Of a stretch of 64,000 bases of DNA, positions 51,558 to 60,981 are shown in pieces; positions within the stretch are counted from its first letter, which is position 1; each line of letters begins with the position of its first letter. A model generated the notes under the pieces. The model ran no database searches. It saw nothing but the letters and a program-made list of their open reading frames with translations, and was not told the origin of the DNA. Origin of the DNA: Chryseobacterium sp. MYb7 (GTDB lineage: Bacteria > Bacteroidota > Bacteroidia > Flavobacteriales > Weeksellaceae); NCBI RefSeq assembly GCF_002979455.1, contig NZ_PCOU01000006.1:62001-126000 (forward strand). Direction: 5' to 3'. A program made the translations under genes and the position numbers.

Positions 51558-51575
51558 CAAAAATAAGCAAAAATA
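51558..51575 (-). promoter_or_regulatory. Two -7 promoter boxes before pnuC
   Basis: Two exact minus-strand TATTTTTG copies (51575-51568 and 51565-51558). The nearer one ends 5 nt before the pnuC ATG. Confidence 0.5.
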
Positions 51576-51715
51576 TGGACTTTTTAAAATGGATTATATA
51601 ATGTGTTGTCTAGGTTTTAAAAGTTTTAATGTAAAATAAATGATGAAAGTTTAACGATTAAAGTGAAAGTATCTAAATTTTTTATACTTTCGTAAATTCT
51701 TAAAATAAAAATTAT

Positions 51716-53233
51716 ATGTCGAAAATTTGGGTTAAGAAGCCACTAAGTGCCTATGAGGCAGATATGAAGAAAAGTGAGCTGAAGAAAGTCCTGGGAAAAT
51801 GGAGTTTAACAGCAATTGGAGTAGGTGCTATCATTGGTGGTGGAATCTTTGTTCTTACCGGAACAGGAGCCTATTATCATGCAGGACCAGCACTTGCAAT
51901 TTCCTTTATTATAGCAGGTATTGCCTGCGTTTTTGCTGCATTGTGCTATGCAGAGTTCGCATCCATTATTCCTGTAGAAGGTTCCGCTTATGCTTATGCA
52001 TATGGAACGGTAGGAGAAATTTTTGCTTGGGCCATGGGGTGGTGTCTCATCCTCGAGTATGCCATGGCGAGTATGGCGGTTTCCGTAAGTTGGTCCGGAT
52101 ATTTTAACAAATTTTTGAAAATTTTTAATATTCATTTGCCTGCTTATCTTACATCAGATCCGGCAAGTTATACAGGAGACGGTTTTTCTATGAACCTGCC
52201 TGCATTTATTCTTGTTCTTTTGATTACTGCATTATTGGTAAAAGGAACGAAAGAAGCAGCAGGAGCTAATAACCTGATCGTTTTGATGAAAACGTCTGCT
52301 GTTATCTTTGTAATTATCGCAGGAGTATATATCATTTTCTCTAATACTGATCTATATAATGCTGTAGACGGCGTTAAAAACTGGAAACCTTTTATTCCGG
52401 ATCAGGTTCAGATTAAAAATTCTGAGGGAGATATGGTCTCCGCCTACGGTATTAAAGGAATTATTTCCGGAGCAGCAGCTATTTTCTTTGCTTATATTGG
52501 TTTTGATGCTGTTTCTACACAGGCTGGAGAAGCTATTAACCCTAAGAAAGATGTGCCTTTCGCGATTATTGCTTCATTATTGGTTTGTACTGCTTTATAT
52601 ATCTGTGTATCTCTTGTATTAACAGGGATGATGCATTATACAGACTTTAACCCGGAAGGTAAATATCCTGATGCTATTAAAGCTCCTGTAGCATATGCTT
52701 TTGAAATTGCCGGAAAACACTGGGCTAGTAATGTAGTAACAATTGCTGCTACTGTAGGATTAATTTCTGTAGTAATGGTAATGATGATGGGACAGTCTAG
52801 AATCTTCATCGGAATGGCAAAAGACGGATTGATTCCTAAATTCTTCGGTGATCTTCATCCAAAAACAAAAACACCTTACAAAGGAATTATTTTGTTAGGA
52901 ATTGTAGTTGCATTAATTGCTGCATTTACCCCAATTTCAACATTGGCTGATATGACAAGTTTCGGAACCCTGTTTGCATTTACACTGGTTTGTATTGCTG
53001 TTTGGGTAATGAGAAAAAAAGAACCTAATTTAATCAGACCTTTCAAAGTTCCTGCTTATAAAATAGTGGTAGCACTGGGAGTATTCATCAATATTTATTT
53101 GATATTTAACCTAAGTGCTCATGCATTGGAGCTTTCTGCTGTATGGTTATTCTTAGGAGGTTTAGTATATTTCCTTTATGGAAAATCAAATAGTAAACTT
53201 AATAATCCTGAAAAATATCAAAACCAAGATTAA
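51716..53233 (+). CDS. APC-superfamily amino acid permease
   Basis: A 505-residue transporter with 12 or more helices of the cationic amino acid transporter (CAT/YfnA) group. Helix 1 carries the broken-helix substrate motif GVGAIIGGGIFVLTGTGA, and the helix 6 region is AAAIFFAYIGFDAVSTQAGEA, with GQSRIFIGMAKDGLIPKFF further on, all typical of this group. It imports one or more amino acids by proton symport; specificity is unknown. Single gene with an upstream TACTTTCG near-match box and a strong terminator. Confidence 0.92.
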   Translation: MSKIWVKKPLSAYEADMKKSELKKVLGKWSLTAIGVGAIIGGGIFVLTGTGAYYHAGPALAISFIIAGIACVFAALCYAEFASIIPVEGSAYAYAYGTVGEIFAWAMGWCLILEYAMASMAVSVSWSGYFNKFLKIFNIHLPAYLTSDPASYTGDGFSMNLPAFILVLLITALLVKGTKEAAGANNLIVLMKTSAVIFVIIAGVYIIFSNTDLYNAVDGVKNWKPFIPDQVQIKNSEGDMVSAYGIKGIISGAAAIFFAYIGFDAVSTQAGEAINPKKDVPFAIIASLLVCTALYICVSLVLTGMMHYTDFNPEGKYPDAIKAPVAYAFEIAGKHWASNVVTIAATVGLISVVMVMMMGQSRIFIGMAKDGLIPKFFGDLHPKTKTPYKGIILLGIVVALIAAFTPISTLADMTSFGTLFAFTLVCIAVWVMRKKEPNLIRPFKVPAYKIVVALGVFINIYLIFNLSAHALELSAVWLFLGGLVYFLYGKSNSKLNNPEKYQNQD

Positions 53234-53242
53234 TAATAATAT

Positions 53243-53265
53243 AAACCGCTTCGGCGGTTTTTTTT
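53243..53265 (+). terminator. Terminator after amino acid permease
   Basis: AAACCGC - TTCG - GCGGTTT with a run of T, a UUCG tetraloop hairpin just before the next gene. Confidence 0.9.
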
Positions 53266-53281
53266 GTCTTAAAATATATAT

Positions 53282-54295
53282 ATGAAAAAGATTTTCTCCA
53301 TTTTATTTCTGTCTTTAGGACTTACAGTATTTTCCCAGCAGGTGGAAAGTATTGAAACAATTTTGAATGATAAGATCAGTATCAGGGCTATTGAGGTGTA
53401 TGATCATAAAGTTTGGTACAGTGGTACGGATTCCAAATTTGGGTTTGCTGATCTTAATGACTATAAAAATCAAAAGCAGATCAAACTTTCGGAAGAGAAG
53501 CTTCAGTTCAGAACATTAGCACAAGACAAGACTTCTTTTTATGCTATTAATATTGAAAGTCCAGCACGTTTTTTTAAAATTGATAAAAAAGAGTTGAAAT
53601 CACAGGTTGTTTTTCGAGATACTGCAAAAACAGCTTTTTACGATGCTTTACATTTTGTGAATGATAAGCTGGCCTATACTTTTAGCGATTCCGACAAAGA
53701 TCATCTGCTAAAGCTGGCTGTATACAAAAATGGTACATGGAGCATGTTTAAAAACAATATACTATTAAACGAAGGTGAGGCTGCATTTGCTGCCAGTAAT
53801 ACCAATATTTCATCCACTAAAAAATACCTCTGGATAGCAACCGGAGGAAAAGCTTCAAGAATCTTAAGAATGAATCTGAAAGATGAAAAAATAGAAGTGT
53901 TCAATACACCTATTATACAAGGGGAATCTTCTCAGGGAATGTATTCTATTGATTTTTTTGATGACAATTTTGGAATTGCTGCAGGAGGTGATTATACAAA
54001 ACAAGATGCTAACGTCAACAATATTGCAACCACTAATGATGGTGGAAAGACCTGGCAGATCAAGGCCTCGGGGCAGAATGCAGGATATACAACCTGTGTG
54101 AAAATCAAACCCGGATCCAAAGGAAAAGAAATTGTAGCGATAGGGGATAAGCACATCAGTTATTCTTCAGATTTTGGGAAGACCTGGAAGAAAATTTCCG
54201 ATGAAAAAGGCTTTTTTGTCTGTCAATGGATTGATGGTAACAATGTGGTTCTTGCAGGAAATAACAGAATAGCGATGATGAAATTAAAATTTTAA
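53282..54295 (+). CDS. Secreted beta-propeller protein with BNR/Asp-box repeats (YCF48-like)
   Basis: A 337-residue protein with a signal peptide (ending TVFSQ). The rest is a beta-propeller, with Asp-box type motifs TNDGGKTWQ (about residue 255) and SSDFGKTWK (about 298) and several NxLWYSGTDS- or IAAGGDY-like strands. YCF48-like homologues are often annotated as oxidoreductase or photosystem stability factor, but no redox motif is visible here. Function unknown; probably periplasmic or exported without a T9SS tail. Single gene. Confidence 0.8.
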   Translation: MKKIFSILFLSLGLTVFSQQVESIETILNDKISIRAIEVYDHKVWYSGTDSKFGFADLNDYKNQKQIKLSEEKLQFRTLAQDKTSFYAINIESPARFFKIDKKELKSQVVFRDTAKTAFYDALHFVNDKLAYTFSDSDKDHLLKLAVYKNGTWSMFKNNILLNEGEAAFAASNTNISSTKKYLWIATGGKASRILRMNLKDEKIEVFNTPIIQGESSQGMYSIDFFDDNFGIAAGGDYTKQDANVNNIATTNDGGKTWQIKASGQNAGYTTCVKIKPGSKGKEIVAIGDKHISYSSDFGKTWKKISDEKGFFVCQWIDGNNVVLAGNNRIAMMKLKF

Positions 54296-54472
54296 ATATC
54301 AGATATAGAATTTATCACTATTTATCAAAAGCCTGATCATACGTATTTAGACTCATTATAAAATAGAACCTAATATAATTCATAGGTTAAAATTCATAAC
54401 TAATGGTTAATTTTGTAAGGTGAAATTTTAATTATGTTAAATTTCATACCCTTATAAAATTTAATTTTCAAA

Positions 54473-55831
54473 ATGAACTCTTTAATAGATAAGTATAATA
54501 TTCCCGGACCGCGTTACACTTCTTATCCTACCGTTCCATATTGGGATGAATCTACATTTTCACCGGAAAAGTGGAAGGAAACCGTAATCAGGTCTTTTCA
54601 TGAAAGCAATGCAGAGGAGGGAATTTCTATTTATATCCATTTGCCTTTCTGTGAGGCGCTGTGTACATTCTGTGCATGTCATAAGCGTATTACCAAACAA
54701 CATAGTGTGGAAATACCTTATCTGGAAAGTGTTTTAAAAGAATGGAAACTTTATCTTGATCTTTTCAACGAAAAACCTAAACTAAAAGAATTACACCTTG
54801 GAGGGGGAACACCTACGTTTTTCTCTCCTGAGAATTTAAGAACATTGTTGGAAGGAATTTTTTCATCAGTAGACATTGCGGAACACCCAGAATTCTCTTT
54901 TGAAGGACATCCAAACAATACGACGAAAGAACATCTTCAGACTTTATATGACCTTGGTTTCAGAAGAGTAAGCTTTGGAGTTCAGGATTATGATCCTAAA
55001 GTTCAGAAAGCAATCAATAGAATCCAGCCTTTTGAAAATGTAAAAAACGTTACAGAATGGGCGAAGGAAATTGGTTACAGAGGAATCAGTCATGATCTTG
55101 TTTTCGGATTGCCACACCAGAATTGGGATGCAATGGAACACACCATCAGAAAAACAATGGAGCTGAAGCCAGACAGGCTGGCATTCTATTCTTACGCACA
55201 CGTTCCATGGGTAAAAGGTGTTGGACAGAGAGGTTTTGATGAAAATGATCTTCCAAGCGGAGAAGAAAAACGCCGTTTGTATGAAGATGGTAAAAGACTG
55301 CTTCAGGATTTAGGATATATTGAAGTGGGGATGGATCATTTCTCTCTTGAGCATGATGATCTGTACCAGTCTTTGATTCATAAAAGACTTCACAGAAACT
55401 TCATGGGCTATACTTCAAGCAAAACTCAGCTGATGGTAGGACTTGGGATGTCTGCTATTTCAGATTCCTGGTATGCTTTTGCCCAGAATGTAAAAACCGT
55501 TGAAGAATACCAGAAAATGGTAGAACAGGGAGAAATTCCTGTTGTAAAAGGACACGTACTGAGTGAAGAAGATCTTATTGTGAGAAGACATATTCTGAAT
55601 TTAATGTGCCAGCTTGAAACAACTTTTGACATCAATAATTCTTTCCCAGAACTTGAAAATGCATTGGAAATGCTGCAGGAAATGGAAAATGATGGTTTGG
55701 TTGAAATCAATGGAACCGAAATTAAAATTACAGAAGAAGGAAGAGCATTTACAAGAAACGTAGCGATGGTTTTTGACCTGAGAATGATGAGAAATAAACC
55801 GGAAACGAGAATTTTCTCAATGACAATATAA
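54473..55831 (+). CDS. hemN: Oxygen-independent coproporphyrinogen III dehydrogenase
   Basis: A 452-residue radical SAM enzyme that decarboxylates coproporphyrinogen III to protoporphyrinogen IX without oxygen, in heme synthesis. The 4Fe-4S cluster cysteines are Cys60, Cys64 and Cys67 (FCEALCTFCACHK), with the family start RYTSYPTVPYW. Further landmarks are LGGGTPTFF, RVSFGVQDYDPKVQKAINRIQP and the GMDHFSLEHDDL segment. Length matches true HemN and not the shorter HemW. Perfect palindromic terminator follows. Confidence 0.95.
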   Translation: MNSLIDKYNIPGPRYTSYPTVPYWDESTFSPEKWKETVIRSFHESNAEEGISIYIHLPFCEALCTFCACHKRITKQHSVEIPYLESVLKEWKLYLDLFNEKPKLKELHLGGGTPTFFSPENLRTLLEGIFSSVDIAEHPEFSFEGHPNNTTKEHLQTLYDLGFRRVSFGVQDYDPKVQKAINRIQPFENVKNVTEWAKEIGYRGISHDLVFGLPHQNWDAMEHTIRKTMELKPDRLAFYSYAHVPWVKGVGQRGFDENDLPSGEEKRRLYEDGKRLLQDLGYIEVGMDHFSLEHDDLYQSLIHKRLHRNFMGYTSSKTQLMVGLGMSAISDSWYAFAQNVKTVEEYQKMVEQGEIPVVKGHVLSEEDLIVRRHILNLMCQLETTFDINNSFPELENALEMLQEMENDGLVEINGTEIKITEEGRAFTRNVAMVFDLRMMRNKPETRIFSMTI

Positions 55832-55834
55832 AAT

Positions 55835-55866
55835 AAAAGCGGTTCAGATCTGAACCGCTTTTTTAT
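55835..55866 (+). terminator. Terminator after hemN
   Basis: Perfect 28-bp palindrome centred on AGATCT (arms AAAAGCGGTTCAGA and its complement), with a T tail. Confidence 0.88.
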
Positions 55867-55906
55867 TGACCTATGGGCGTATTTTGAACTTGTTTACACT
55901 TTTTTC

Positions 55907-56015
55907 AACCATTAAGATTGCATTAAGGTATTTAGAGTATTAAGATGAGCTTCGCTTTAAGCTTAAAAATCAGAATGATTTATCTTAACTATGCTTTACT
56001 GGAATCTTAATGATT
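55907..56015. repeat. 109-bp element with inverted ends (class C, copy 2)
   Basis: Ends AACCATTAAGATT and AATCTTAATGATT pair at 12 of 13 positions and match the ends of the 35601 element. The interior is AT-rich and contains TTAAG/CTTAA units; no ORF. The rest of the 360-bp hemN to sugar-dehydrogenase gap (56016-56191) is degenerate AT-rich sequence with a few CTTCGC/GCGAAGG-like fragments that look like further decayed repeats. Confidence 0.6.
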
Positions 56016-56191
56016 TAAGAAATATCCAAATTTTTTGATAAGTTTAAATAACTCCTTTATTTAAACATAATTAAACACAAGGTTCGCAAAGCCACTTTGT
56101 TTAGCGATATTTTTTGCTTAGTTAAAAGCCTTCGCGATCCTTTTCATAGGATTTAAGAATCTTAGCGTTTCGCTGCGTTTATAATAGATTG

Positions 56192-57559
56192 CTATTTAAT
56201 AATTAATTTCTGGCTGTAAGATTTCAGAGTTCCGGATTTTAGATTGATAAAATAAACTCCGGCTGGAATTCCTGAAATATTGATTCCTTTGCCATTAATG
56301 ATCTGATCTGTTTCCAATACTTTTTTCCCATCCACACTGATGATTTCCAGTGTTGCTTTCTTATCTTTCACACCATCAATGAAAATCTCTTTTGAAGCGG
56401 GATTAGGGTATACCTTAATACTGGTTAAAGTATTTTCCTGAGTGCTTAAAGTTCCCGTTGATATTTTAAATATTTTTCCACTGTTTACTGCTGCTACATA
56501 CAATCCTTTTTGATAATCTTCTCCAAAAGTAGAAAAGTTGTTTCCGGAAGAGGGGGGCATCCACGTGATGGCATTGTTGGTATCCAGAATTCCGATTTGG
56601 GTAGAGCAATAATCTGCGAAGAAATATTTCCCCTGAAGAGACGGATATTGGGTCCCCCGGTATACATAGCCACCGGTGATGGAACATTTTCCTCCAGAAT
56701 GATCATATACTGCAATAGGAAATGTCATAGTGGCCTGTGCAGCACATCCCGTGGTATTGTAAGCATTATTTCCTTCATAGCATCGCCAGCCATAGTTTAA
56801 TCCTGCTGTAGTAATAGGCATTTTATTGATTTCTTCGATGGCTCCTTGCCCTACATCTGCAATCATAGCATTTCCCGTGGTCAGGTCAAAAGAAAATTTC
56901 CAGCCATTTCTGAGGCCATAAGCCCAGACTTCATCTAATCCATCTACACCAGCTCCTGCAAAAGGATTGTCAGGGGGAATATTGTAAGGGCCAGTGGCAT
57001 CAACATCTATTCTCAGCATTTTTCCAAGCAAAGAATTTTTGTTTTGTGCATTATTATTGGGGTCTCCACCACTTCCTCCGTCTCCGGTGATAATCCAGAG
57101 TTTTCCGTCAGGAGCGAAATGGATACTTCCTCCGTTATGATTATCGAAGGGTTTTGGAATGTTCAACAGGATTTTTTCGGAATTAGGGTCAGCCACATTG
57201 GAATCTGTTGAGCTTACACTGTACCTTGCAACGATAATATTTCCTGCAGGATTGTTATAATACACAAAAAAATACCCATTAGTAGAGTATTGTGGATGAA
57301 ATGCAAGTCCCAAAAGACCTCTTTCACCGCCAAAAACAATTTTCGAACTAATGTTCAGAAAATTTGTTGCGTTAATTGTCCCGTTGGGTTGAATGATTTT
57401 AATGATACCGTTCTGCTGTACCACAAAAAGCCGGCTGTCATTGGCATTCGTAATCTCTACAGGGCTCGTAAGTCCTGTGACAAATTCTTCCAAATTAATG
57501 CTTTGAGAATTAACAATTAAGGAAGAAAAAATACTGATGCTAAAAAGTAGTTTTTTCAT
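56192..57559 (-). CDS. T9SS-secreted PQQ-dependent sugar dehydrogenase
   Basis: A 455-residue secreted beta-propeller of the GSDH/soluble glucose dehydrogenase family. A signal peptide (ending IVNSQ) is followed by the propeller with VFGGERGLLGLAFHP, NHNGGSIHFAPDGKLWIITGDGG, YGLRNGWKFSFD, and VGQGAIEEINKM and GLNYGWRCYEG. His and Gly residues that hold PQQ in related enzymes fall in the HNGG and GERGL motifs. The last 75 residues are a T9SS type A sorting domain (IKVYPNPASKEIFIDG). It should oxidise sugars or polyols at the cell surface; whether PQQ is available in this organism cannot be seen. Confidence 0.9.
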   Translation of the reverse strand: MKKLLFSISIFSSLIVNSQSINLEEFVTGLTSPVEITNANDSRLFVVQQNGIIKIIQPNGTINATNFLNISSKIVFGGERGLLGLAFHPQYSTNGYFFVYYNNPAGNIIVARYSVSSTDSNVADPNSEKILLNIPKPFDNHNGGSIHFAPDGKLWIITGDGGSGGDPNNNAQNKNSLLGKMLRIDVDATGPYNIPPDNPFAGAGVDGLDEVWAYGLRNGWKFSFDLTTGNAMIADVGQGAIEEINKMPITTAGLNYGWRCYEGNNAYNTTGCAAQATMTFPIAVYDHSGGKCSITGGYVYRGTQYPSLQGKYFFADYCSTQIGILDTNNAITWMPPSSGNNFSTFGEDYQKGLYVAAVNSGKIFKISTGTLSTQENTLTSIKVYPNPASKEIFIDGVKDKKATLEIISVDGKKVLETDQIINGKGINISGIPAGVYFINLKSGTLKSYSQKLIIK

Positions 57560-57739
57560 AATATTTTGAGGGTTAGTGTGTTGGAAAAGTGAATGAAAAT
57601 TTTATACCAATCATATTTTGAAGACTTCACTATGATAGTATGAAAAAATTGTTAAATCTTAAATAGAAATCAGAATACCAATATATCTGAAAATAAACCA
57701 TTTCTGTTGTTAAAAATTCATAAAATACAAGAAAATCAT

Positions 57740-57747
57740 TATATTTG
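57740..57747 (+). promoter_or_regulatory. -7 promoter box of secDF
   Basis: Exact TATATTTG, 29 nt before the ATG; no well-placed -33 TTG. Confidence 0.55.
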
Positions 57748-57776
57748 CCGACTTAATTTAACGTAGTTATAACAAA

Positions 57777-60686
57777 ATGCAAGGAAAAGGACTTATTACA
57801 ATTGTCGCTATTGTACTAGGGTTGATTTGCTTAAACGAGCTATTACCAACATGGTACGCCAGCAAAATTGAAAAGCAGGCGACTGCTATTGCAGGAGACA
57901 ATCCGGAGAAGTATCAAAAAGAAATCGCAAGACTTTCTAAGGATACTTTGAATTTAGGATTCACAAAACTTTATTACACTAAAGCCAAAGACAAGGAAAT
58001 GAAACTTGGTCTTGACTTAAAAGGAGGGATCAACGTTCTTTTGGAAATTAACCAAAGAGATCTTGTGAATGATTTAACCAATTATTCTACCAATCCTGTT
58101 CTTATTGAGGCTTTAAACAAAACTGATGAAGCACAGAAGAATTCTACAAGACCTTACATCGACAACTTCTTTGACCAGTTCGATGTAGTTAACAAAGCCA
58201 AAGGAACAAACCTTAAGTTGGCAGATCCGGAGATTTTCGGAAATACAACACTTACTGAGGTGAAGTACAATACACCTGATGAGCAGGTAAAAAGCATTGT
58301 TAAAAGAAAAATTGATGCGTCTGTAGGAACAGCTTTCGAGGTGATCAGAACGAGAATTGACAAGCTTGGAGCCATCCAGCCAAACGTTCAGAGAGTACCT
58401 GGAACTGCTAGAATTTCTGTGGAAATGCCTGGTATGAAGGACATCGATAAAGTGAAGAAAATGCTTCAGACTTCCGCAAAACTTCAGTTCTGGGAAGTAC
58501 AGCAGGTTCCTGAAATTGCGCCTTATTTCCAGACTTTGACAACTATGGTTGCTGCGAAAGGAGATTCTATGGGAGTGGCAAAGAATGTGAACTTCATGAA
58601 CCTTTTACAGCTTGACAAATTAAGAACGAATGGTGTTGCCAACGTAAAATTATCTGATACTGCAGTTGTAAACAAAATCTTAAACAGCAAAGTAGGACAG
58701 TCTTTACGTCCGTCAAACATTAAATATACACAGTTCATGTGGGGGTACAAGCCTGAAGCTACAGATGCTGAAAGCTTAGTATTGTACGCTATTAGAGGTA
58801 ACATCAACCAAAAAGCCCCGGTAGACGGTGCTGTGGAAACTGCAAATATCAGCTACGATGAACTAAGCAGAGTAGTGGTAGACATGCAGATGGACTCTAA
58901 GGGAGCTAAAGAATGGAAAACCTTAACGGAGAAAAACGTTGGAAAACCAGTTGCAGTAACTCTTGATAACAGAGTTTACACAGCTCCAAACGTTGTAAAT
59001 GCTATCCCTAACGGTAGAACTCAAATCTCTGGTAACTTCTCTCAGGAAGAAGCTAAAGAATTGGTAGACGTGTTAGGTGCTGGTAAATTGCCTGCAGGTG
59101 CAAAAGTAGTTCAGGCTACTGTTGTAGGTCCATCTTTAGGACAGGAGGCTATTGATTCAGGATTAATGTCGTTCATTATTGCATTTGCTATTATCATTGT
59201 TTATATCATTTTCTACTATGGTGGAGCTGGTGTATATGCAGTAATTGCAATGGTGATCAACTTATTCTATATTTTTGGTATCATGGATTCGGGAGACTTT
59301 ACGCTTACGCTTCCAGGTATCGCGGGTATCGTTCTTACCATGGCAGTAGCGGTGGATACGAACGTTATCATTTATGAAAGAACAAAAGAAGAATTATTCG
59401 CAGGGAAAAGTATTCTTGAAGCTTACAAAGATGGTTTCAAACATGCATTGAATGCGATTATTGACGGTCACACTACGACTTTCTTAACGGCAGTTGTATT
59501 GTTCTTCTTCGGAACAGGACCTATTAAAGGTTTTGCATTGACGTTGATGATCGGTATTTTAATGACATTATTTACCTCTGTATTGCTTTCCAGAGTAATG
59601 ATCTTCTCAAGATTAAATAAAGGAAAAGGTCTTTCTGTTTGGACTCCTGCTACGAAGAACCTATTCAGAAATACTTGGATCGATTTTATTGGAAAGAGAA
59701 AATATGCATACATCGTTTCTGCTGTTCTTACAGTAGTGTGTATCATTTCAATCGCTACTCACGGTTTCAAATACGGTATTGACTTTACCGGTGGTAGAAA
59801 CTATGTAGTAAGATTTGATAAAGATGTAAAAGCTGAAGATGTAGAAGATAAATTAGTGGCTTTATTCAAAACAGAAGATGGTAAAAACTCTTCTGTAGAA
59901 GCTAAAACTTTCGGAAACAACAAGCAGTTAAAAATTTCTACAGATTACCTTATTGAGGATGAATCTTTGAAAGCTGACCAGATTATTGAACAAAAATTAT
60001 TCGAAGGTTTAAAATCAAACTTACCGGCAGGAACAACATTGAAAGATTTCAAATCTGCTGATAAAGACCACGCAGGAATCATTTCTTCTGAGAAAGTAGG
60101 ACCTTCTGTTGCTGACGATATCCAGACTCACGGGATCTATGCGGTATTAGCTGCATTAGCAATGATCTTTGTCTATATCTTGATAAGATTTAGAAAATGG
60201 CAGTTCTCTCTTGGAGCGGTTGCTGCTCTATTCCACGATGCGGTAATTATCTTAGGAGCATATTCATTGCTTCACAAGTATATGCCGTTCAATATGGAGA
60301 TCAACCAGGATTTCATTGCTGCAATCCTTACTGTATTAGGTTATTCAATTAACGATACGGTAATTATCTTCGACAGAATTAGAGAATACCTGAGAGAGAA
60401 AAAATCTTTAACATTAGCAGGCCTGTTTGATGACTCTATTTCAAGTACGTTGGGTAGAACATTCAATACCTCATTCACTACGATTTTGGTGATCCTTGCG
60501 ATTTTCATCTTCGGTGGTGATAACTTGAGAGGATTCATGTTTGCGATGTTAATTGGTATTGGATTTGGTACTTATTCATCCATCTTTGTGGCGTCTGCAA
60601 TTGCTTATGACTTCCTTAAAACAGGGAAAGAAGATGAAGTGCATGGGAAATCCACTTCTGCTAAAGAAGAACTTGCTTCAAAGTAA
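57777..60686 (+). CDS. secDF: Protein translocase subunit SecDF (fused)
   Basis: A 969-residue natural fusion of SecD and SecF, the proton-driven part of the Sec translocon that pulls proteins through the inner membrane. The SecD half has one N-terminal helix, the P1 head with GLDLKGGINVLLEINQ, and five helices ending with MAVAVDTNVIIYERTKEEL. The SecF half begins near residue 620 with RKYAYIVSAVLTVV, GIDFTGGRNYVVRF, and ends with GYSINDTVIIFDRIREYL and GDNLRGFMFAMLIG. The fused form is usual in Bacteroidota. Followed by a perfect terminator. Confidence 0.97.
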   Translation: MQGKGLITIVAIVLGLICLNELLPTWYASKIEKQATAIAGDNPEKYQKEIARLSKDTLNLGFTKLYYTKAKDKEMKLGLDLKGGINVLLEINQRDLVNDLTNYSTNPVLIEALNKTDEAQKNSTRPYIDNFFDQFDVVNKAKGTNLKLADPEIFGNTTLTEVKYNTPDEQVKSIVKRKIDASVGTAFEVIRTRIDKLGAIQPNVQRVPGTARISVEMPGMKDIDKVKKMLQTSAKLQFWEVQQVPEIAPYFQTLTTMVAAKGDSMGVAKNVNFMNLLQLDKLRTNGVANVKLSDTAVVNKILNSKVGQSLRPSNIKYTQFMWGYKPEATDAESLVLYAIRGNINQKAPVDGAVETANISYDELSRVVVDMQMDSKGAKEWKTLTEKNVGKPVAVTLDNRVYTAPNVVNAIPNGRTQISGNFSQEEAKELVDVLGAGKLPAGAKVVQATVVGPSLGQEAIDSGLMSFIIAFAIIIVYIIFYYGGAGVYAVIAMVINLFYIFGIMDSGDFTLTLPGIAGIVLTMAVAVDTNVIIYERTKEELFAGKSILEAYKDGFKHALNAIIDGHTTTFLTAVVLFFFGTGPIKGFALTLMIGILMTLFTSVLLSRVMIFSRLNKGKGLSVWTPATKNLFRNTWIDFIGKRKYAYIVSAVLTVVCIISIATHGFKYGIDFTGGRNYVVRFDKDVKAEDVEDKLVALFKTEDGKNSSVEAKTFGNNKQLKISTDYLIEDESLKADQIIEQKLFEGLKSNLPAGTTLKDFKSADKDHAGIISSEKVGPSVADDIQTHGIYAVLAALAMIFVYILIRFRKWQFSLGAVAALFHDAVIILGAYSLLHKYMPFNMEINQDFIAAILTVLGYSINDTVIIFDRIREYLREKKSLTLAGLFDDSISSTLGRTFNTSFTTILVILAIFIFGGDNLRGFMFAMLIGIGFGTYSSIFVASAIAYDFLKTGKEDEVHGKSTSAKEELASK

Positions 60687-60707
60687 TACAAACTACAATA
60701 AATTAAT

Positions 60708-60741
60708 AAAGACCGTTTCGAAAGAAACGGTCTTTTTTTTT
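60708..60741 (+). terminator. Terminator after secDF
   Basis: Perfect 12-bp stem AAAGACCGTTTC / GAAACGGTCTTT, GAAA loop, then a long T run. Confidence 0.92.
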
Positions 60742-60937
60742 ATCGCCTCATCAGCTTTTGCTTATTTTGATTAATTCATATGTTTTTGTATAACTCTGCT
60801 TTTGATTAAAGTTAATTTTAAAAATCATCGGACGGCAGAATTATGTTTAATAACTCCAATATATTTGGTTGATTTTTTATTTATAAAGCATTGGTAGTAA
60901 GTAATTTATGTATTTTATTTTTGTTTGTAAATAATAA

Positions 60938-60981
60938 TTTATGTTGTAAATTATTTTATATTTACACCAAACAAAACAAAG
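60938..60981 (+). promoter_or_regulatory. Duplicated promoter region of cassette copy 1
   Basis: Contains TATATTTA (60957-60964), one base off the TAnnTTTG consensus, 17 nt before the ATG. The stretch from TTTATGT to the ATG is almost identical to the one before 63070, so the promoter was copied with the gene. Confidence 0.5.
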
